Shown piece after piece: positions 56,015-64,000 of a stretch of DNA of 64,000 nt (position 1 is the stretch's first letter; every line of letters starts with the position of its first letter). The position numbers and the translations under genes were made by a program. The notes under the pieces are model-generated. The model saw only the letters and a program-made list of their open reading frames with translations, made no database searches and was not told where the DNA came from. This DNA is from Adiantum capillus-veneris (lineage: Eukaryota > Streptophyta > Polypodiopsida > Polypodiales > Pteridaceae). The stretch spans positions 102,249,087 to 102,313,086 of the forward strand of contig CM043966.1 in the NCBI GenBank assembly GCA_014529385.2, written 5' to 3'.

Positions 56015-56880
56015 CTACACAGTGGGAGGAGGCAGTCTGGGGGGATATATGTCTCCCGGAACTTGCCTTGGATGTGGACAATTGTACATGCCATGGACCA
56101 TTTCATTGCAATTCCAAAATTGCAACTCTTGAGCTTGTCTTCGTTGATTGCGATTCCCTTCTCTTTGTTGTCGTTGTTGAGGTAGGCCCTGTACTAGATT
56201 CAGAGTGAGGTTCTCAAGCTGTTGAGTTAGCCTTTGTAAAACCTCTTGTTGAGAGTTATCTCCTATTTGTGAAGATTGTGCAAGAGGGGTCCTAATTGGT
56301 GCTTCCATGGTTTTTGAAGACTCCCTCTCACTCACTTCATTCAAACCCCTTGCTATATGTGCTTGGAAGTGTAGTTTTCTAAACTTGATGATGGCTACCT
56401 CACGTGCTTCTTTGAAGGTGGATGGGACTTTTAGCTCTACTTTAGCCTTTAAAAGTGGATACAAGCCAACCATGAATCTCTTCTTTTTTAGAAAGTTAGG
56501 TGCACCACCATGATTTTCTAATGTAGCCTCCCACCTACCCCATAGATTGACAAAGGTTGCTTCATAAGAGGGATAGTCTTCAAGTGATACCTGCTTATGT
56601 CCAATAAGACATTTCCATAGTCCTTCAGAAGTATCACCTTGCCTGAACTTGGAGAGGAATCTTTCTCGCAGTCTCTCCCAGTTGGACTTGATTTGGGGTT
56701 GCAAGGTCTCATATCATGCTTTAGCTTCTGCTTTTAGAACCAACGGGAAGGCTCGTAGCTTTACTTCCTCTTCATCTCTCCCGGATATGAGATGTGCCAT
56801 CTCCAAGTTGTCAAGAAACTCTTGCGCATCTTCCCCACTTCTTGCATAGAACGTGGGAAAATAACTTGAAATTTTGTTTA
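56015..56880 (-). pseudogene. Element D: gag
   Basis: The frame begins near 56880 (FPTFYARSGEDAQEFLDNLE), has a TGA near 56715 and continues with LRERFLSKFRQGDTSEGLW and KRFMVGLYPLLKAKV. The nucleocapsid knuckle reads FWNCNEMVHGMYNC: the first cysteine of CX2C is replaced by Phe, so metal binding is probably lost. The TAG at 56015-56017 separates it from a pol frame that is otherwise continuous with it. Confidence 0.82.
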
Positions 56881-56962
56881 GACTTTTTGAAATTTCTTTT
56901 TTTAAAGAAACTTTTCTCTTACGGGCCGCACAAGATTGTTGACACTATAAATGTGATTACAT

Positions 56963-57169
56963 TTAAATGAAGATGTACACATCCATTGTTAATTCATACT
57001 TTATCATAGGTAGAATAAATGGATTAATTGAAGCATTGATTTCATTGAGGCGAGTGGATCCAAATATCCTCCTTATGATAGATTGAAACCTAAACTTAGT
57101 TGCAATGATTATATGAATGGATTGCCACGCAATAGGCCTAAAAGGTTCATTGTTTTGATCGTGATTCAT
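56963..57169 (-). CDS. Element D: pre-gag small ORF, type 1
   Basis: 68 residues, ATG start (MNHDQNNEPFRPIAWQS), with HIIIATKFRFQSIIRRIFG and EINASINPFILPMI. Homologue of A 4099-4311 and B 10126-10344, and intact here. Unknown function. Confidence 0.55.
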   Translation of the reverse strand: MNHDQNNEPFRPIAWQSIHIIIATKFRFQSIIRRIFGSTRLNEINASINPFILPMIKYELTMDVYIFI

Positions 57170-57258
57170 GTGCTACTCCTCATTGTTGGTTTGAAGACCT
57201 CGTTCCTTCATATGGCCCTTGAGCACCCCTTCACCACTCCTTGTTCCTGCCTTTAAAA

Positions 57259-57468
57259 CTAAATGAAAATATGAACATCAAAAGAAGTTTCATAATTGAT
57301 GATTGGAAGTATAATTGGATTGGGTGATGCCAGTATTTCTCTAAGTCTTTCTGCACCAAACATAAAAACAATGCGTTGCTGGAAAAAGACTTTTCTATCT
57401 ATGTGAACATTTACTCTAATGTGTTGTGCAAAATGAAATGGATAGATGGGAACTCCATTGTTCATCAC
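57259..57468 (-). CDS. Element D: pre-gag small ORF, type 2
   Basis: 69 residues (MMNNGVPIYPFHFAQHIRVN, KVFFQQRIVFMFGAERLREI, ASPNPIILPII, SFDVHIFI). Homologue of the C-terminal part of A 4321-4974 and of B 10350-10577. It lacks the 140-residue N-terminal part seen in A. It ends about 90 nt before type 1. Confidence 0.55.
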   Translation of the reverse strand: MMNNGVPIYPFHFAQHIRVNVHIDRKVFFQQRIVFMFGAERLREILASPNPIILPIINYETSFDVHIFI

Positions 57469-57499
57469 TAAAAAATTTGAAGGTAACTTGGAAATATGT

Positions 57500-57517
57500 T
57501 CCTCGGTGGGGGCACCA
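57500..57517 (-). other. Element D primer-binding site
   Basis: Minus-strand TGGTGCCCCCACCGAGGA, 5 nt from the LTR end. Confidence 0.6.
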
Positions 57518-57522
57518 CGTTA

Positions 57523-59599
57523 TGAGGGTGAGCTTTCTGAAATGGGGCCTCTAAACCCAAACCAATGGGCCTACCCTCACAAAATGTTTGTAAAGAGGTA
57601 CGCACACTACTTGGGGCACCACCTTCTTTTGGGAGTGGAGAAGGAAACCAATCAAAATAACACTTGCACTCACCCACTCAAGCAACACACTTTGAAAACC
57701 CTCTTACTCTATATACACTTTGGACACTTGAACACCATCAACGATTATGCAACCCAATGTCGTGCATCAAATGAAATATGCAATTTGTGGAATAGCATTC
57801 ACCTTCTCCCCATAAGACTACCCATAATACATCCAAACTCCTCCTCTCTCAAGCACTCATCAAAAAATCATGCGCACAAGACTTGCCTCTCAAACACACA
57901 AGAGAATCACTTACATCAAACTAACACACTTTTCATAGAGAGCTCATCTCCATCTATGCAATGCCGTGACACAAATAAAATCACCATGAGAGGTAGCCAC
58001 ATGCATATGTAATGAAGCACAAGAGAGTTGGAGTGAGAAATTTCTTTAGACCAATGAAATAAGTGTGGAGAAACAAACCAATGGTAAATTGAGAATAGAA
58101 CACTTACTTGATTTCTCGCACACCTTTTAAGCGGAGGACGGACGCTGGCTAACCATCACGAATTGCGACACTTGAAAGTTTTGAAGATGATTTAATGATC
58201 ATTAACATAGCCATGAGAGAGATCATGATGTATTTACAAGTTATTGAGGTGCTACAAATGATTTATTGGGTTGATGGAGTAAGAGATTGTAGAATAGAAA
58301 GAGTGGAGGATAGAGTTGCATTTCCTCCAAAGAGGAGGGTTAAGGGGGAGGTTGTGAAAGAGGGAGAGTTGGGGTTTTCTCTACTATTGATCAAGAAACA
58401 ACATGAAGCTGAAAATATAGGTGTATGTCCTTGAGTCTCTCCAAGGGGGGCTATTTATAGTTGTGTAGGAGTGGGATTATGCTACACTTAATTAGGGTGA
58501 GTGATTAGTCCTAATTAAGTGTCCTTTGACCACTCATTGAATATTGGACATAAAAGGGACTATTTATTCACCAAAAATATCATTTTAGACCATGAAGGCT
58601 CCATAGGCGTGCATAATGTAGGTGGGCCCCACCATGAGGCCCTACGGGTGGCTCCTACGGGGTATCTCAGCTTGTCTGTCTTGGCATTTAGAAAGCATCT
58701 TTAGGTTGGTCCCATCACATGAAAGTGACCTTGAACACTCATTGCTCTTCTAGAAGATGAGTAGGGGAAAAATAAGATCTCACCCTCTTGATTTACTTGA
58801 TTTACAGTTCCCTTTTACTGCGAATCTGAGAGATTTACACTATTTTGACCATAACTTTTTACCTGTAGCTCGGAATGACATGCTTCAAAAGGAAAATTTG
58901 ACCTTCTCAACATGGTTGATATGAATTTAGACTATTCTTCACGTCCATGCACCAAGGAATTCGGTTTGGAAGGTCCACACTAGGCTAGGGAACCTTTTGC
59001 TTCCAAGTCTTCTTGTATGGGACCTTTGCTTGTATGCATCCAAGGGGAATCATATGCTTTTTCAAAAGGGTATGATGCTTAAACAAATAGAGGAGGGCCC
59101 AATATTATTTTCTTGTGAAAAGAATATACAATTTGAGTCTTTTTAAAAGGAGAAAAACTATATGTATATTCTTAAGAGATATTGGGCCACCTATGTAGGG
59201 GGCATAGAAGACTTGTAGAGATGGGCCATAATCTTTGGTAAAGACAAGTGGAGAGTTGATTTTCCATGGTAATTTATCTATATGGGATGGAAGATGGATA
59301 TATTATTTTTCTACTACTAATTCACAAGAGGTAAGAAAGTTTGAAGGTAGATAGTTGGTTATTGTATACTTACTTTTATTTACAAAGCAAAAAAGAAAAG
59401 GGTGGTAATATAAATATATTACTAAGGTGACATTTTTGGGAAGAGTACAATGTATGTGTCGCCACAAAGGTTAAACGAAGAGGGGGAATTTACTCTAGAT
59501 AACTTAATAGCGTAGAAAGATATATACACATATGAGGAAGAGGACGTTTAGTAGGCTGAAAAATGTTGCAAAAAGATGGTTACCATTTTATGCCACTCA
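57523..59599 (-). repeat. Element D 5' LTR
   Basis: 2077 bp, TATA-like box on the minus strand at 58460-58451. A 16-bp local duplication (TACGGGTGGCTCCTACGGGG, near 58643) is absent from the other LTR. Confidence 0.93.
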
Positions 59600-59840
59600 C
59601 CAACTACACAAAATACAAGCGCACGAGACCGAAATCAGAAGGCGTATTTGGCAAAAGAAAACCCTAAATCCACAACAAGCAGGGGTTACCTTCCCCTTAT
59701 TTGCTTAGTATTGACCTCTGTACTAGCAGACATCACTTAACTTTTCTTTTGGTCAGTACCAAGCGAATAGGGCCCTTCAGACTAAGTGACCTTACCTTAT
59801 TCGCTTGGTACTGACCAACTACACAAAATACAAGTGCACA
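59600..59840. repeat. 215-bp tandem repeat, rest of unit 2 and unit 3
   Basis: CCAA (59600-59603) is the second copy of the target duplication. Then come the last 30 bases of unit 2 and unit 3 from 59634, with the same inverted pair of half-sites (59754-59769 and 59800-59818). Confidence 0.85.
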
Positions 59841-60200
59841 GAAGGGTAGTAAGTAGCATACCTCTTCACTGTGTGTAGAGTTTCGCGTTGCTGAAGCACT
59901 GCAGAACAAGAGTAAGAGAGGGAGGATGTGCGAGAGTAAGAGGTGATGGAGTTTGCTTACCGCGTAGCGTCGATGGGGGTAGAGTTATCTAGAATGATAC
60001 GTAGTAGAGGACGCGAAAAGAGGCAGAATAGTTGAAACTTGAGATGTTTGGCAGGGGTAATGCCTTAACTTAGAATGCTTACCTCGGGGAGGGTGACAAC
60101 TTCACTTTTGCGTGAGATTGCAGTTGGTAAATCGTACTGCATGGGAATCTGAGACCATTTAATACTAGTTGTCCTTGAGAGCGCAGCCCACGTGCCTTTT
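59841..60200. other. Spacer without recognised features
   Basis: No convincing ORF, repeat or motif seen. Confidence 0.4.
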
Positions 60201-60645
60201 TGAGTGACCGTTAAGGGTCAAACAGACGCCAATTGCCCTTGCAATCGCCATCTCCATCTCCATCTTGCACCTTCTGCTTGGCTAGCGCTTGTGCCTTTGC
60301 CTTTTCTGCGCCCTTCCCCTTGGCCAGCTCTCGTGATCCTGCGTTTAGAGTCAGACGCCGATCGCCCATGCATTCGCCGTCGCATTTGCATTTTCTGCGC
60401 TCTTCCCCTTGGCCAACTCTCGTGATCCTTGGTTGAGTGACCTCCACGGGTCGAGTCCTTTGCTGCCGCGTCGCCATCGCCATCGCCCCCCTCTGGTTCT
60501 TGCTCTCGGTGGCCTTCAACATCACCATCCAACTCGGTGCCATTGGATATTGCAGAGACAGGTTCTTTCTCCCTGCCTCTCCCCTTCATGTGTGTTGTTA
60601 ACTGTGTGTGCACTGAAGCCACTGCGTTAGGGTAAAAACGCATGC
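60201..60645. other. GC-rich low-complexity block with partial internal duplication
   Basis: CCATCTCCATCTCC-type simple sequence and two copies of a segment around CTTCCCCTTGGCCA and CTCTCGTGATCCT (about 60310-60345 and 60397-60430). Open frames exist on both strands because of composition. It could be the 5' region of a gene, but nothing supports one reading. Confidence 0.45.
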
Positions 60646-60804
60646 ATGGTTGGAATAATTACTCATTATGTGACCGTATCGCATTCATGGTTGGAATAAT
60701 TACTCCTTATGTGACCGTGCCTGAGTTTGGGCATAGTGAGTGAGTAGGCCTATAAATCTAACACTGATAATTCTTATCCACCTGTTCCGAATGCCACAAG
60801 ATAG

Positions 60805-61308
60805 AACCAAGCGAATAGGGCCCTTCGGAGATTCTTGGGGGCTCTACTCGCTTGGTACTGACTCAACTAACGTCACCACTTACGAAATTAGCGCACGAGA
60901 CATAACCCGTCGATAGGGCCATTCGGTGATTCTTGGGGCCCCTACTCCATTGGTTCTGACTCAACTAACGTCAACTCTTATGACGTTAGCACACGGTACA
61001 GAACCAAGCGAATAGATTCCTTGGGAAATTCTTGGGGGCCCTACTCGCTTGGTTCTGACTCAACTAATGTCAACTCTTTTGAAATTAGCACACAGGATAG
61101 AACCAAGAGAATAGAGTCCTTCAGAAATTCTTGGGGGCCCTACTCTCTTGGTTCTGACTCAACTAACGTCTACTCTTATGAAATTAGCACACGGGACAGA
61201 ACCATCACGTAGAGGGTCCTTCGGATATTCTTGGGGAGCCTACTCGCTTGGTTCTGACTCAAGTAACGTCACCTCTTATGACATTAGTGCACGGGGCCAA
61301 ACCAAGTA
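60805..61308 (+). repeat. 99-bp tandem repeat, five units
   Basis: Units start with AACC at about 60805, 60904, 61002, 61101 and 61200, with a partial one at 61300. Each unit has AACCAAGCGAATAG near the start and CTACTCGCTTGGTTCTGACT in the middle, an inverted pair around a GGGGGCCC-like centre, followed by CAACTAACGTC. The half-site is a variant of that in the other arrays. Confidence 0.9.
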
Positions 61309-61503
61309 AAATGGGACATAGAGGGGTACTCGAGGCCCAACATTCGCTTTGTTATGACACCAAATAGTTTTGGCTTGCTTTTTCTTTCAGTCATGGGGAT
61401 CATAGTCCTAGATACAGACGTGAGCTAGGATACATGTGAAGAAAAACTATTCACATTCTTATATAACGCCCGTGCTCATCACCGTGGACTAGAACTATCA
61501 GGA

Positions 61504-61857
61504 ATGTTCAATGCAGAGTTTTCTATACAGAGGATTATAGATTGCTCCTTTCAGTACCTACAAAACCATTTGCAACAGTATGAGGCAGTCACTTGTGACA
61601 ATTCCATGACAGTTGATGGCATGAGATATGTGCACCCTGCCGACCTTGACCCTGACAAGAGTGCTTCAAGGAGACTGAATCGCTGTCTTGAAAAGTGTCC
61701 CGCCAATGCACTGCTTGTACAAGACAGGTGTATGAAGCACTTAAAAAAATTTCGCTTATTGGAATTCTACCATGGGTTTGTCTGTTACTTATACTTGCAG
61801 ACGGATGGCGTGTCAGAGACTTCGCAGTCAACAACTTTCGGTAGTTGTCCATTGGCG
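61504..61857 (+). CDS. Unknown ORF after the 99-bp array
   Basis: 118 residues from ATG 61504 up to the LTR scrap; the annotated frame then continues falsely into the LTR. It holds FQYLQNHLQQYEAVTCDNSM, MRYVHPADLDPDKSASRRLN and RCLEKCPANALLVQDRC. The composition looks protein-like with seven cysteines, and no family is recognised. The true C-terminus may have been removed by the LTR fragment. Confidence 0.35.
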
Positions 61858-61858
61858 C

Positions 61859-62000
61859 TGAGGTGGTCCGGGGCGGGCAACAAGAAGAGAAACCTCTAGA
61901 CACCCTTCAAGGCTCCCGTGCTGCTCAATGGGGCTGGGGCACATCACAACACAAACCAAAACAACAAACCCACAGCCAAATCCCAACTACACAAGGGGCA
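61859..62000 (-). repeat. R1 LTR fragment
   Basis: 142 bp matching the terminal part of the R1 LTR (TGAGGTGGTCCGGGGCGGG to CACAAGGGGCA), with the rest absent. A truncated insertion or rearrangement remnant. Confidence 0.9.
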
Positions 62001-62045
62001 GTGTATTGTACTAGAAGGATCGTGATTCTTTCATTTTTCTCACAG

Positions 62046-62621
62046 TTATCTCCTACTTTGTTCATGGGCACATATTTGACAATTTTGGCCTGCAATTGCT
62101 CTTCTTATAATTCTTCTAGGTTTTCTTGGATTACCCCCTTTAAGCCCATATTTTCCATGGTAAGTTGTAGATCCTTCCATCTTGAGATGTTGCACCCTCT
62201 TTCGATCTATTTTGAAGGTATCTTGCTTATTTTCTCTAACCTCCTCTTTGAACTCAATAGTATGGTCATCTACCCTTACAACATATTCCTCGTTAGGATC
62301 TAGATAAATCCGAGTCTCATTCTTCTTAGTCTTATAAAAGGTCAGAATGTGCTTGAACATGAGTGAGCTTCTAATCCCCGATTGGATTGAAAAAGAAGAC
62401 ATCTTGGAACTTGACTCAGAGTAAGTGTCTGGCACTTCTTCTGTTATAGTCTCTAAAGGTCTCCTTTGGTTTATGCTCTCTTCGGTGGATGCCCAACTCA
62501 AATTATCTCCCAAGGTGCCGAGATTACCTAACACCCTACTAGATATCAAGTTCATAAATGGACAACATAATTGACTGAACAGATATTTCAAACTTGGAAA
62601 AATGCTCTTTGGTTCAAACAT
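62046..62621 (-). CDS. Unknown ORF, 191 aa, possibly part of a retroelement
   Basis: Intact ATG-started frame. A central part FKHILTFYKTKKNETRIYLD, EEYVVRVDDHTIEFKEEVRE and a basic C-terminus (GGNPRKPRRIIRRAIAG, then a CxxC). No recognised family. A long leader to its right ends near a primer-site-like sequence (63769-63782, complement), suggesting the first ORF of another LTR element. Confidence 0.35.
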   Translation of the reverse strand: MFEPKSIFPSLKYLFSQLCCPFMNLISSRVLGNLGTLGDNLSWASTEESINQRRPLETITEEVPDTYSESSSKMSSFSIQSGIRSSLMFKHILTFYKTKKNETRIYLDPNEEYVVRVDDHTIEFKEEVRENKQDTFKIDRKRVQHLKMEGSTTYHGKYGLKGGNPRKPRRIIRRAIAGQNCQICAHEQSRR

Positions 62622-62639
62622 AGTGCTTTTAAGTCATGC

Positions 62640-64000
62640 CTTGCCCTTTTCTACCAAGACATGGTTTCTTGCACACCAACACCTTAAACCGTATGTGATT
62701 CCACAATTGTTAACTTGAAGTCATAAAGTATCTGACAAGTCCTATCAGTTATCACTAGATTCACTCATTGAGCCCAAAATCCTGTAGTTGTGTGCAAGCT
62801 ATCTTGGGTGCACCAAAGATGGCTACACCCTCTCTAAGAGATGAAATCTGACTTTGACCACTTGAATGGGATCCCTATGATCAGATAAAGCTAACCCTGG
62901 TGTCAAAATAAAAAAATCACCCCTCTCATAGAGAATCTATCTTCGGTGCGCCAAAGATGAAATTCTTCAAAATCTGATCCTTTTTTGAAATTTTATTTTA
63001 TAGCTTGATTTTTCCCAATGCTTAAAGCTTACCCATGCTCTAGTTTCAATGTTTGGTCAAAATGTGATTTTTCTTTCCCTAATTTCTAAAAAATGGTAGG
63101 TTTTACCAAGTTTGAGTCCAACCAAGTTTTCCAATGGTTCAAAATGTACCAAAAGTAGCAAGGAAGGTCAAAACAAGATGGTCTAACTCCTTGCAAGTTC
63201 AAATTCTCAAGTTCAACCCAAAAAGCCCCTTTTTTAATCGTAGGTGCACCTAAGATAATATTATCTATTTTGCAAAGCTAATTTCACATTCACGATTCTA
63301 GATGTCTTTTCCCATATATTTTCACACTCTCAGTACTTGAAAAACTTAACGTTGTACAATGGATAGATCTATTTATCTTTGGCACACCAAAGATGGCTTT
63401 GCCAAATTTTTGGTGTTTTTTCAGTGAACTTCATATCACATGTAGTTTTGACTATTTTTTACTTATCCTATTCCTAATGAACATAAAATAGAATACAATG
63501 TGTGAAAAACATCAACTTCCAGTACCAAATCTCTAATTCTAGGTGATATCCTTCTCGACTAATTACTGGTCTCAAAGACCCTTCACCCAATCCATCCAAT
63601 TAAACTAATGCTACCGAGGTCCTCACCGAGTATCCCTACTCTCAAGCACCTCTCAGTAGTAATAAGGTCAAAATGTGCTTTACTCTAGTTGAAACTAGAA
63701 GAAGTGATAGAATTTTTAGTGAATACTTTGGGTTTTTCTCTAGTCCAGGTTGCCTCATCCTCAACAATGGTGCCAAAATTTCAGCCGATTGCTAAGCCTC
63801 ACCATATCAATGCTAGCAAAGTAAGAACCGTAGACATAAAATGTCAATATGTGGGATGTAGCTGACCCGACTAGTGCATGTAGGCCACAAGAGAGAGATA
63901 GTCTCTCGAAAAATCCAAGTCTAGTGCGCTCTCACCTAGATCGGTCTTAGGTGTGTGTCAAACACCAAAGGTACCCTTCTTAGTGCAAGCTTAATATGAT
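62640..64000. other. Possible leader and LTR start of an unknown retroelement, with palindromes
   Basis: No coding sequence seen. Short palindromes around CCAAAGATG recur at 62803-62825, 62939-62962 and 63375-63394, with a variant at 63240-63258. On the minus strand TTGGCACCATTGTTGAGGA (63785-63760) looks like a primer site with an LTR to its right. Speculative. Confidence 0.3.

Larger units (their letters stand above)
49348..59599 (-). mobile_element. Tat-lineage Ty3/gypsy retrotransposon D, complete
   Basis: 10,252 bp with LTRs at 49348-51411 and 57523-59599 (ends TGAGGG...CACTCA in plus reading) and the flush 4-bp duplication CCAA at 49344-49347 and 59600-59603. Minus-strand order: 5' LTR, primer site, two small ORFs, gag, protease, RT, RNase H, aRNH, integrase, purine tract, 3' LTR. 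Gag-pol is essentially one frame with about seven single stops and one frameshift near 53.5-53.7 kb. The LTRs differ at roughly 10 positions in the first 500, so the insertion is not very old. Confidence 0.93.

Noticed and set aside
60218-60643. Basic glycine-rich ORFs on both strands
   Set aside because: Produced by GC-rich simple sequence; three overlapping frames are open, so none is specifically supported.
46257-61308. Repeat arrays as CRISPR
   Set aside because: Eukaryotic context, palindromic half-sites of varying spacing, no unique spacers of constant length.
1-64000. tRNA, rRNA or riboswitch genes
   Set aside because: No cloverleaf A/B-box pair or rRNA-like sequence was noticed on reading; a dedicated scan was not possible.

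Overview
The window looks like plant nuclear DNA from a large, repeat-rich genome. The evidence is several long Ty3/gypsy LTR retrotransposons with two RNase H domains each (the Tat-lineage hallmark), a CACTA DNA transposon, TATAAATAG promoters inside LTRs, AT-rich spacers and GA/CT microsatellites. I cannot name the species. I saw no tRNA, rRNA or CRISPR array.

Layout. (1) 1-6586: Tat element A, minus strand, cut by the left window edge; its 5' LTR is about 5116-6586. (2) 6587-7436 and 19936-20359: two halves of the integrase of an older plus-strand element E. (3) 7437-19935: complete Tat element B, plus strand, inserted in E with a 4-bp target duplication (ATAG). Its 3' LTR carries a 1341-bp CACTA element (17220-18560). 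(4) 20388-28842: the possible 3' LTR of E, unidentified repeats, a solo LTR of the B family (24283-26867, duplication ATAT) and a decayed gag-plus-acidic-protein element F. (5) 28843-35283: element C, minus strand, with B-family LTRs, primer site and purine tract, but only one intact 701-residue gag-like ORF; this is a non-autonomous partner of B. (6) 35300-43150: a 0.73-kb repeat also found at 23.4 kb, then a partial tandem duplication of a different gypsy element G (post-integrase ORF, integrase, RT, protease, gag, all decayed). (7) 43150-49347 and 59600-61858: the least element-like part. It holds a divergent histone H3-like gene (47221-47661, minus), an in-frame acidic tail behind a TAG, a possible divergent two-exon gene, a Ulp1-like fragment, and four arrays of inverted or tandem repeats sharing one core (TTCGCTYGGTANTGAC). 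(8) 49348-59599: complete Tat element D, minus strand, inserted in one 215-bp repeat unit with duplication CCAA. (9) 61859-64000: a B-family LTR scrap and the 5' part of another possible retroelement.

Most likely candidates for something undescribed: the H3-like gene, which has some CENH3-like residues and is flanked by hairpin arrays with a common core; and a pair of homologous small ORFs between the primer site and gag in all three Tat elements, in swapped order in element B. Identifications rest on motif reading and manual alignment; no database search was possible.
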